A stretch of 34,003 nucleotides of DNA, taken from positions 1 through 34,003 of the forward strand of contig JAUWBJ010000007.1 in assembly GCA_030605095.1 (NCBI GenBank), in the 5' to 3' direction. Under the pieces are notes generated by a model that worked only from the letters and a program-made list of their open reading frames with translations, was not told where the DNA came from and made no database searches. Shown here in pieces: positions 8,401-20,400 of the stretch. The translations under genes were made by a program, and so were the position numbers. The number at the start of each line of letters is the position of its first letter. The first letter of the stretch is position 1. The stretch is from Candidatus Omnitrophota bacterium (lineage in GTDB: Bacteria; Omnitrophota; Gorgyraeia; JABMRN01; RBG-13-46-9).

Positions 8401-11400
8401 TTCTGAGAGTGGTAAGACACTGGCTCGTTTGGTAGGAGACATCGATGTCTTTGTAGGCGTTTCAAAGTATGATTCTGAAAAAGATAGAAGGGTGAAAACT
8501 GTTATTGAAAGTACCCTTACAAATGCAATTAAGGGTAAAAAGATTGATATTCGAATAGTTCCTGCAAATAATTTAGAAGAAACTATCGGGGCTACCGCAT
8601 TAGTAACGATAGAAGAATTGCAGATGGAACTAGAATCCATAGATTTTGAATATGCGGGTCAATCTGAAACAGAGCGCAATATAAGATTTATTAAAACCTA
8701 CCTCAAAACCGAACTTTTAATCGGAAAGCCCAAATTTGGTAATATTAGAGCGAGATTTCTGAAAGACCCTACCAATTCAGCTGCCGACCTAAGGGGAGAG
8801 ATCGAGGCTTCGGGTAGGATCCTGCGGCTTATCGAACTTTTAAGAGACACAACTAAACGCGACGGACTGATTAAGCAAGTTAAGAACGTTCTAAGAAAAA
8901 GTCTGATAGAACTAGCAAAACCGCGTACGGATAGGGTTGCAGCAAAACCGCGCATGAAAGAAGATACTAAAGAGCTTTCCTTAAAACGCCTTGTTGCGAG
9001 TATATCGGCACTAGAGGAGGTATTAAGGGAGCCGGAAAAAGTCAGTGCCGCTACAATACGTGATGCGGAGAAAAAAATGCGCGAAGCAAAAGAGGCGGCT
9101 GGCGATGTACCGGAAGAAGTTAACGACGACTTTCTAAGGATGACGAGCAAAGCGATTGGGGCATTACAGGTAAAAGAGAGGGATTTGGGAATCCACAAGT
9201 ACTTTACAGGCAAGGCAGGCGAACAAGTTAGCAAACCCCCTGATTTCCAGGGTCCTTTTGGACAGTTTCTTGCGAATATGGCGCTACTGCTTCAGGACTT
9301 ACGTCGCGAAAACATAAGCGTTGAGTCATTGCAGGATGCGATAACAAGCGCAAGCGATGCAAGACAAGCTTTAAGAGATAGATTTGAGAGAGACAAAACT
9401 TTTTACCTCGATTGTAAAGATAAACATTATGAAACCGTGCTTTCTTATATAAAGGAAATAAACACTGAATTTGCAAGACTCAAATATGACACTAAAATAC
9501 TAACCCCTATACAAAAATTTCTCGGCAGAGACGTAGACGAGAGTATAGAAAAGTCTAAAAAAATAATTGAAACAGCAAATCAAAAACTAATCCAAATTCA
9601 AAGACAGGAAAAAGAAAAACCCGAACAGCAGGATGCCAAACTCAAATCCTCAGTTACTAGATTTCGCCATGCTTACACAAGAATTAGCCCAATTCTAACG
9701 CTGGCTTCAATAGCTATTATTGTTGTTTCAATTCTTGGTATAATATTTTTGGTAAATAGAAGACCGTCAACCGCACCTGTTTCCCCCACTGCAACAGTTA
9801 GATCAACATCAGGTCGTGAGATAATCAATATAAATCCCGCTAATTTTATAATACAGGATTCCGAAGGGCAAGACGAGCTTTTCACTACTATTCGGGAGAA
9901 TAATTACACCGGATATATTCTTGAATTTAAATTTAGAAAAGGAAGTAAATTTAAAATACAGCTCGGAGTTAAAAACCATGAATATAAAAGTATATATTCA
10001 GAAAATATTTATCCGGACAAAGATGGCATAGCAAGATTTAACCCTTCCAACAGAAGGGAATGCACAGTTTATGAATTCGAAGATCTTAGCAATGTCAGTT
10101 CGGTAATCTGCAAACTTTGGGAAGTTTCAGGTAAAAAAGCACAAGGTGCATTAGAATATGTACGTTTTGTGCCTGCTGGTATTGTGGGTCAGACTATACC
10201 ATCTACACCGCCAGTTAAAACTATTATAACACCACCGACTAAAACCGTTGAAGAAGTAAGAACGCCTACTGAAGTTGAGCAAGCAGAACCTTCCAGAGAT
10301 AGGGAAGCCCCCACACCAGAGATATTTAATATCCCCTTAAACCAAAGCAACTGGGTTCCGCAAACATATCAGGACAGCCAGGCAGTCTCAAGTGTTCGAC
10401 AGGCAAAAGACGGTAAGTCGTTGGAACTGGTCACTTCTATTAGGGGTAGAAGCCCAACCCATGAAAAAGGAGAGACATTTATAGATTTAGTGAATGTATT
10501 CGGTAAGACATTTGACTTCAGAAATACAACGATAAAAGCAGTAATAGAAGTACCAGAAGAATTTATAGGAGAGACCAGCCGACCTAATGGTTTTCAACTG
10601 TTCATAAAAGATGCTGCTTGGAATAGCCAATATGGACCGTGGCATAATGTAACTGGTTCGGGAATAATTGAAGTAACATATAGTCCACAAGAAAAAGGTA
10701 CACCACCCGGTGGCTTTACGCAAGGACCTATTAATCCATCGCAGGGGCGTCTGTTGGGAATAAAGGTTGCCGCCGGTGTCGGCTCAGGATATAAAGGAAC
10801 ACCTACAATCAAGGTAAGATCCATTACCGTTGAGAGCAAACTAAAGAAAGCACCTCCGGTTAAAACTACACCTTATCTTAGGAAAGTTGCTAAACCAAGT
10901 CCAGCTCTAGCTATAAATGAATTCCAGAAGTTATGCGGAATCAGTATGTACTACAGTGCCCCAACCTATGGGAAAGATATCGGCGGAAACTATGGATTCA
11001 GCAGGCGAGAAGCTGAGCTAACAAAAAAATTTACCGAGTTTAAGCAAAACGGCATTAATGTAGTTCGCATATTTACCTTCTGCGATTTAAGGAATAATGC
11101 TATACGTTTCGACTCTCAAGGAAAACCAACAGGATATAACCTCGCAGCACTTGAGGATTTCAAAGCTTTAATCAGCGCGGCAAAGAAGGCAAAAATAAAA
11201 CTAATTCCTACTCTCTTTGACTTCCATATCGCTAATAAGGTCTCAGAAGAACGAGGCACAAAAGTCGGCGAGCATCCGAATCTTCTTACAAACCCTGTCC
11301 ATAAGCAAGCCCTGCTTGATGTATTCAGAGGCTTTTTAACCGAACTTCAAAAGTACATTAAGCAAAATGACTTAGAAGACGCCATCCTGGCCTGGGAGCC

Positions 11401-14400
11401 AATGAACGAACCAGAACTGGCAGGCGCTGTTGAATTGGGGCATATACAGGCCTTCGTAGAAGATTTTGCGAATCTCTTTAGAGAGGTATTTCCTAATAAG
11501 CCTATCTCCTTAAGTACTTATAGAAGAGGATTGTTAGAAAACTGGATTCATATCCTTAGGTCAGGCGATATCATGCAGCTGCATTACTACAGAAACATGG
11601 ATGGAGCAGTGCCATTTGATGCCTTGAATAAACCTAAGGGTGAGTTGAATATACCTGATGGGGTAAAAGTAATATATGGAGAGGTAGACCCTGATAATGT
11701 GCCTGAAGCTCTGAAAATAATCCATAGAAACGGCTATGATGGAGCTTTATTCTGGAATGATAATAATCATCCTTTTATTCAGAAGATAAAGCAGTTCCAA
11801 CAATGGTTCCAGGAATTTCATCCTGTCAAAGGGGTGATAACGCTAATTCTAAAGAGATGGCTGCAGCCAGCAGTTACACCTATATTAGAAAAGGGCCTTG
11901 CGAAAATCGGTATAAGAGGCCCCGTTGTTGACACAGTTTTTGCGCCTGTAATTGAGGAAGGTATATTTAGAGGAATACCGCTTGTGCTAGCATCATTGAT
12001 TTCGACCCAGGGCATACCTACTTTACAAGCCGATCCCCTTGGTTTTGTAATTACCGCCTTGATGTTAGTGATTTCAGGGATTATTTTTGTCCACCTGCAT
12101 CGCTCTAAAGAAGGAACCGCTTTCGAAAAATACAGCATACCTATAGCGATAACAGTCGTGAGTATCTGGACACTCTTTGCACCTGTTTCTATAGGAATGT
12201 TTTTGCTCCGCATGATGCTAATTCACGGCGCAGCTGCCTTGCCGTTAGCATTTATGCGTTCACTCCGCGAAGAAAAGGATGAAGAGATTGCAGCACCAAT
12301 TATACAGGCTGAGCAGCTGAAACCCGAAAAAGTTACTGATGCCGAGATGGCTGAAGAGGAAAACTTAAGATTTGCAATAGCCAGGGCTCGTGCAGTCGGA
12401 TTTGACATAAACACGTTACCGGTAGAGAAAAGATCTGACCCGGAGGCTATAAATAGTGCAATAGAAGAATTTGTTTATCAAAAATCCGAAAGGGCCGAAG
12501 ATAGAACAAAAGCAGTTGAAAGATTAGAAATTGCTTTTCAGGAAGCCGAAAACGCTGTGGAAACCGGCGATATCGGAAGTACCCAAGAAGCGCTAGAAAG
12601 ACTAAACGGTGTTTTAGATGAAGTTGCAAAAACCGGATTAAATCCGGCAATATATGAAGGCCGCAGGCAAAAAATAGAAAGGCAATTAACTCAGACCAGA
12701 GAGGCTGCGAGAACGCCGAAAGCGCCGGAATTCAGCAAAGATGCTATGGCAGAAGCGCAAATTTGGATGGAAAATCTTGACGCAAGAACTTTAGTGCTTC
12801 AGGAAATTTCAACAAGAGCACCGCCAAAGATAGAAATACTCGCAATTGCCCTCCTTGGAATAAGAGACTTCCTTCTTATGCACCGAGAGGCTCAGAAAGC
12901 CTTATTGTGGGTTTATAGCCAGGAGAGGCCGCAAGACAAGCTCGGTAATCTGTTAAAACTAGCCAGAGAAAAATTCGGAGGAAGACTCGACTTCATCTCC
13001 TACGAAGGAGAAGCCGTAATAGCTGCCGCTCGGTCAATACTCCCTGAAGCCGTAACATATTATGAATTAAATATAAATGTAGAATCTGCGCAAAAAGAAA
13101 TTGAAAATACTCGCCTGGCCATTGAAAACGCCCGACTCCTCCATTCTATCGGCGCAAACTTCAGCGCCCAATACGTACAAAAACTGATACATACAAAAGC
13201 AGATTTGCTAAGGAAGGCGCGTATATTAAAGGTATATGGCGTTTCGGTAAAAGCAGGTTTTCTACGAATGAGCGAAGAGCGTTTACAAGGCAATATTCCA
13301 TTTCTGATAAAACAAGGTTATAAGCCATCCGAGATTACACCAGGCATTTTACAGATGAGCGAAGAGCGTTTACAAAAAAATATTCCGCTTCTGATAAAAC
13401 AAGGTTATAAGCCATCCGAGATTACACCAAACCTTTTACAGAGATTCGCGGCAGGAGATCTATTTTTGAAAGCGCGCGAACGCTCTTCTGCTAAACTTGT
13501 AAAAGTGGCAGATTCAAGCGGTGACCCTGTTAAAACTGCTAATGAAAGGATTCAAGCTATTGCACAAAAAGGAGAAGATATCGAAGGCCGTAAAGAAGAA
13601 GCACTAGCTAAAACTGTATATGAACATGTAAACAAAGAAACACGTAATGCCCTTGATGATAAAGAGATATCGACTGCTGAGGCGCTTGCAGACCTCGAAC
13701 ATGAAGTAGCAACTTGGGAGAAAAGAATTACCGGTGCACTTATCTCAGTTCAAAGAAAGCTTACCAGGGCGGATGAACTAGAAAAGCTCGCAAGGGAGAA
13801 AGTGCGTCTTATTAAAGAAAGGAAAGAAAAGTTAGAAGATAGTAAGGACAACCTTATTACAAAGCGGTCTATAAATAAACTTAACAAACTTAACGAAAGA
13901 ATAGTAAGCCTTGATCAAAAAATAATTATGATTAAAACAGAAACGATGCCTTCCGTCCCCCTTGCGCAAAACATAAGTGACTATTTAACTTATATTCTGA
14001 ACGGCAATTACGCAGAACTACCGGCATTTATGGAGGATACATATGTGACTTTGGTTTCAGATAAATACCGGGTAACTCCAGACACATTTAATGCAGAATA
14101 CCTGAAATTCTACCTAGAAAACTTTAAGAGACTGAAAGCGATTAAAAAGGATATCGAGGCATTCGAATCTAAAGAATCCAAAAATCAACTAAGCGCAGAA
14201 GAGTTGTTCTACAGGTCTGTGGTAGACGAGGTAGGAGGTTATATAGAGGAAAAGCTGAAAGTGGTAAGAGCGCTTGAGAAAGAACTCAAAGATAAGAAAA
14301 CGGCACTTGAGCTTGAAGAAGAAAAATTGCAATCTAAAAAAATTATTAATATTTATGACAAGCGCGTATTAAAGATAAAACAGCTTAGCCATGAAATAGC

Positions 14401-17400
14401 CATTCTTGAAAAAGAAATAAAAGCTAAAAGACCATCCGAAAAGAAAATCCTTCGCCTACTTTTAGAGAAGACTGAAAAACATCTTGTTTTCAGCGTATCA
14501 CAGGAATTTGAGCGGAATAAATTCTATGAAAGCTTGTCACAATTTGGCCTGCTTGTAGATGGCGGAATACCGCTTATAAGAGATATGGCTGTTAGACTTG
14601 TGGGCGAGGCGAAAGGTAGAGCTCTCAAAGAAGACGAAAAACAAAAGATCGACGATGAATTAGACGCGCTATTCGCTAAACGCGAACAAAGAATAAAAAG
14701 AGAAATCAGTTTATTCCTGGGAAGGAATATCACCCTTTCGCCCGGAAAACAACTTAAACAACCCTCAATATTTAAAGATTTCGTTCTTCTTACTGTTTTG
14801 AAAGTTAGCAAATTTAAAAATCGTTATGCGCACTTTAGCGAAAACAGGAAAAAGGATTTTGACAGGGAACTTACTGCTATATGCAAAGCTGCCGAAGATG
14901 ACCTTATAGAAATAGCATTCCTGGATTTTAAGACAACGTGGGCAAAATACCGTTTTGAAAATGGTAAGATGCCCAAAGAGGAATATAAAGCGCTAACCTC
15001 AGAGCTTCAAAAAAGACAGAAAGCGCTCCGTGTAAAAGAGGCTAAGATACTACGGCTTTTCGGTGTTGATGTAAAAGCTGGAGAAGAAAAACCAACTATT
15101 GCGACAAAGTGCTATTCTATCGGAAAGATTGCCGCTGTAGCCGCTGTAGCCGCTGTAGTCACGGGATTTGTGTTTAGTAATGTGTTTATGGAAGCCTCAT
15201 ATGGTGGCCAAAGCGCCCCTTCGGAGCCAGGCTCTATTGCAAGTAATATTGTAGATAATCTTTTTGGTTGGGATGCTCAAAGAGCGATGTTTCTAGAGGT
15301 TCCGCCAGCGGTTTCTTCAGTTGAAGAAGAAAAACCAGTCGAAGAAACGCCAAAAGTGGAAGAAGCCGAGCCTGCGGAAAAGACAAAACTTGAAGAACAG
15401 AAGGAAGCGATAGCTGGCTTATTCGACCAGGCCAACGCTTACCTCAAAAAAGCAGAGGGACTCCTTAACAAGGGAAACACCGAAGATACCTTCCCCGAGA
15501 CAGAGAAGGCCTCGGAGATACTGGGGGAACTCACCTCAAAGTGGCTATCAGATGAACCCATCGTAGACGGCGACAAACTTACAAACCTGCAGAAGGAAAT
15601 AAATCGTCTTAGTAACCAGCGCACAGAAATAATCAGAGCCCAGGGGTTGGCGGATCCGAGGATTCAGAGACGAAGCGAACTTATAAAAAGATTATCTGCA
15701 ATCGAACTTGCTATAAGAAATATAAACGAAAAGGCGGATAAGTTTGAAAAAGAGGTTGAATATCAAACTGTTAAGGCCAATGTAGATAGGATGCTTGAAG
15801 CCCTAAATAGGGACTTTTCCGAAGAAGAACTAAAAACAATGCAAGATGAAATTGATGAGATCAATAGAAAGCTTGCTTACGCAGATAGTTCGGTCAGGGG
15901 GTCTTTAGCAATTAAAGGACCTACGTTGACTGACAAGAGAGCTGAAATAAGAAGAATACGCGACCGTAGGTTAGAAGAGATAGAAAAGAGAGACGCAAAA
16001 GAGGAAGCCGCAAAACCAATAGAAGAGCTTCCTGTAAGAGAAATTGCTACAGCGACAAAGCCACTCCTACACTTATTTGGCAAGAAGGAGAAATACACCG
16101 TTGTGGCAAGAGATGTAATCGTGTCTACGGAAGGCATAAGTGATGGTTTTCCTTTCTCGAATGACGGAGGAAATCACGGGATATTCGCTCCGGATGATGT
16201 GCGATATGGCGAGGAGGTTAAAGAAGGGGATAAAGCGTTTAGAGCATATCTTGTGATGAAGAATAAGGATGGCTGGATAAGGATAATAGACGACGAAAGG
16301 GATTTAATAAAACTGGTCGGCTCAGGATATGTGTTTGAGGATGAGAACGGAGATTCGATATTTTCCGAAGAAGTTACAAGACTTGCGGAAAAAGGTGATT
16401 ATAGACAAACATTGATTGAACATAGAATAGACGTAGCTGGAGAACAACGCCAGCAAATACTCGAGCAAATAAAAGAAACGGGAAAAATTACAGAAGAGAA
16501 TATTCTTAGGCTGATTCTTTCTTCGAGTCAAACCCTGGGAGAGAATTTGGAAATTGAGGAAGCCGAGGCAAAGGTGTTTAAAACAAGGTCGGGCGATTTG
16601 AGAATACAACTTGGCTGGACAGGCCTAATTGGCAAGGGCTTCCCAATCCCTTATACTCTATGGCTTAACCTTACAAAAATAGACGACCCGGCCAAAAAGG
16701 CATATGTAGGGGAGGCAAAGGAGAAGTATTTTGCAACATATGATAGAATTAGAAATGTACAGGCCAGGAGAGTTGCTGATGTTCTTTCGGATATAGCCAT
16801 GCTGCGGGAATTAAGGGCTCAGAAAATAGACATGGAAGCCGATAAAAACGCGATGAAAAAGGCCCTGGAAATAGAGAAGTCTCGAGGAATACCAGAAAAT
16901 GTGGAATATATAAACGCAATCCTCGATTTAAATCAGGCGACGCTTAAGGAATTGGATAATAAGGAAAGTGATTTAGAGCTTAAAATACATTCAGCTATGG
17001 GTAAAGGTTCGAAGGGCAAGATTTTGACCGGCAAAGAAACCGGCTTAACAATGAGCCAGATAAAACAACTCTTGCGACAGAGCGATATAGATACAAATAT
17101 AACCTACGCCGTTAAGGAAGCACAGCATCGGGTAAACTGGGCAGAGTGGAAGCAGGTCGAGGCAAAACTTCTTTCAGAAAGATGGAAGGGCATATACGGA
17201 ATTAGCATTTTTGTCGGCGAATCGCCCCACGGCGGATATGCCGGCGCATTGCCAATTGTAGACTTTGAGGATGGAAGCAAAAGTCTCACGGAAGAAAGAG
17301 CGCAACTTATGAGATTCCAGCAGGATATAAACAAAAAATGGGTGGTTTATAATGCAAGACAAAAGAAGAAGATATTAGAAGAACTGCGTAGAAGGAATGA

Positions 17401-20400
17401 AGGAATAATAAAAACTTCCGAGAATTTGATTGCTGTTTTGGGAGAAGACGCAAGCGCCGCCGAAGATGATTGGCGTAACGGCCGTTTGGATTACAAGGCA
17501 TTTGACAAAAAACACGCGAAATTAAAAATAGCACAATGGCAGCATTCGCTTCTTGCGGCTGAAAGGAATGCTATTGAGGCCGAATTAAAAATACTTCTTA
17601 GCGGGCTTGATACACAAATAAAAGATGAAGATAAAGTTAAACTTGAAAGAAAAGGCGGCGTTATAACTGTAGCCGATGTATTACGTTATGCGCGTTTAAC
17701 CTCTCAAGATATAGGCGATATCAAAAGGGCAAGACTCGCCAAACGTGAGTTGGAGGAACTTCTTAAAGAAGCAAAAGAGAGAGGTGTCATTACTATTGAA
17801 AATATGGGCACAGGAGTCAATATTGGCGAAAGCTGGGAAAGCGACTGGAAGAGGACATCCTTCCCAAGATTGGGTACAGGACAAAGCGACTGGGGGATAT
17901 TCTTCCTAAGATTTGGCGCAAAAGTTGACAGGACAAGGGATTTAAAAATACAGGTCTTGGAAACCGCCAAAAAAATATTAGACTACGAAGAAGAAAAAGC
18001 AAAGGGGCTCGTTGACAATCACTCTGTCAGAGCCCTTTTAAATTATAGAGATGCCGGGTTAAGAATTGGACATATGGGAAGACTCAAAGACTTGAGCAGA
18101 CAGAATAGAGAAGCTGTTTATGGAGACGGGACAAGTACCGTTGACGAAAAAAGGCAAGCGGATATTTTGATAAAGCAGGCAGACCACTTTTCAGAAACCG
18201 CAAATAGCCATTTAGCCTCTGCTGCAAGTGGGATAGCAACATCAACACGCGTAGAAGAAATTAAGGGTATTTCAGGTATAGAGGACGTAGATTTGTTAAA
18301 TCTATTATCCCAGACTGAGCTCGAAGTGCCGGGGATAAGGCTTAAGCTCCTGAAAGAACAGATGGAGATGGCAAAGAAAATGGTTGAGATTGCCAGAAAG
18401 GGCGACTCCTTCTCGGTTGATTTCTCCATGGCTCTGGCGAGAAGCTCAGGTTACGGCTACATATCCAGAGACATCGGGCTTAATGTCGGGCTTGGCCCGG
18501 ATATACTCGGACCGTTTAAATATCTATTTATGAATGTTAAAGCCGAAGAGCTTAGCATGGAGCTGGTTGAAAAACTTTATCAGGAAGAAAAAGCCGAGCT
18601 CCAAAAAGAAGCAAGAGTGCTTGATGAGAAAGTTAAAGGATTGAGAAAAGAAACAAAAGTAGTAAAACAAAGAATTAGCGATTTAGAGGCAGAACTTGAT
18701 TATTTGAAATCTAAGGTTATCACACTCAAGATGGTTGAAGCGGCTCGTCGCGGGGAAGCCGAACTTGATAAAACCGGACTGAGAGAAACTGAAATAGGCA
18801 GGGCGCCTGTGGAACTGAAACAGGCCGAGCTTGAACAGGCAAAAGATTACCTTAGACACAAACACTCTGAGCTAAATATAGCAGAATTTGAACGAAAGGC
18901 ATACCAGGACATCGAACGCGCACCAAGAATGAGAGCATTATCGGTTAAGGAATCGGCAAAAATAGAAACCGGGTTAGAAAAGGTAAAACATGTCGTAGAA
19001 TATTTTGACAAATTCTTATTTGGATACAAGGCAACATCAGAGTTTGTGTACTTTAGAGAATTACCTTCTGCCATAGAACCTTACCAGGCACATATCCAAA
19101 GCGTAATGACCGAGTTCCACAGACTTTTTGTATGGAATGAGGCCAATCAAGCTTATGAGGCTCGGGAATTCGATGGGGATACAGGAGAATCTCTATCAAC
19201 ACCGGAAGGCATTGAAAGACGGGATAATGTTCTTTATGAACTTGAGTATCTTGATGATGAAATAGAGTTAGTCGAACATTTAGAGAAGAAAAAAGCTGAA
19301 TTGAAGAAATTAAAAGTTGAAACAGGTGCTTATTTTGGTCTCAGGTGGATATTCTACGATCCTACGGACACAGCCGGAGAGACTTTTCCGCTTGGTATTA
19401 GTGCAATAACCGAGAAATCCAGGGCAGAATATGAAAATGCTGCCAGGGAATATAACAAATTAAAGGCAGAGATAATAAAAAATGAAGAGCTCATAAAAGA
19501 ATTAAGCCGTCTGGAGGAGAAAGCAGATGAGGAGCTGGATAAATTTGAGAAAGAAACACTTCCAAAATCAAGAGATAGGGAGGATAGAAATAGGAGAAAC
19601 AAGTTAAGGGCATATATAAATCAGTTAAAGCAGCAAATTGAAGGAGCAAATACCGACTTAAACATAGCTAATGCAACGCTTCCATATGTAATGGATAAAA
19701 TAGGTTCTGTGGAGGTAGAAACCGAAGAGGGCAAACGCGAAAAAATAAAACCAAGTAAACTAAAAGAACAATCTGAAAAGCAGTTTGCCGAACTCTGGGA
19801 AAATATAAAATCCGAAGACCCTACCTTAAAACGTCTGAAGGCGCTACAGGAAAAAGCCGCAATAGAATATAGAGCAACAGATTTTGTTCATACAAGGCTT
19901 TTACCCCCTATAGATGTAAAAGGCATTGTCGGTATTCCTGTTACAGAAGCTTCCGGCGACCTTATCTGGACATTATACGATTCAGGGCTCACCACCGCAA
20001 ATAGGTTATTAGCATGGATAAAATGGCAGAGAAATAACTTAAAATCTATGAGCGCCAAAGAGGCCGAGAAAACAAACCTTAAACACATTTTCGATGAACT
20101 TGAGTCTGCTGCGGGGGGACTAACGAATGCAAAAGAAGCTAAAAATAGCTTCCTTGATTTACTGGCAAAAATTGTAAGTAAACCGGATGTTGGTAAGATA
20201 GAGCTGTATAATTTCATAGAGGTTGCTGAAAAAGCCCAGAAAGCAACGGTCCTATATGCGGATGCTTTTTCGCAGTATGACGAGGCAATGGCAAACTTTA
20301 TCCTGTATTTAAAAACCAGAGGCGTTGACTATAAGAAATACCTTCCGACTAAAGAAGAACTTGAGACCAAAGTAAGACCAGATGGTGAAGTAATCCCTGA

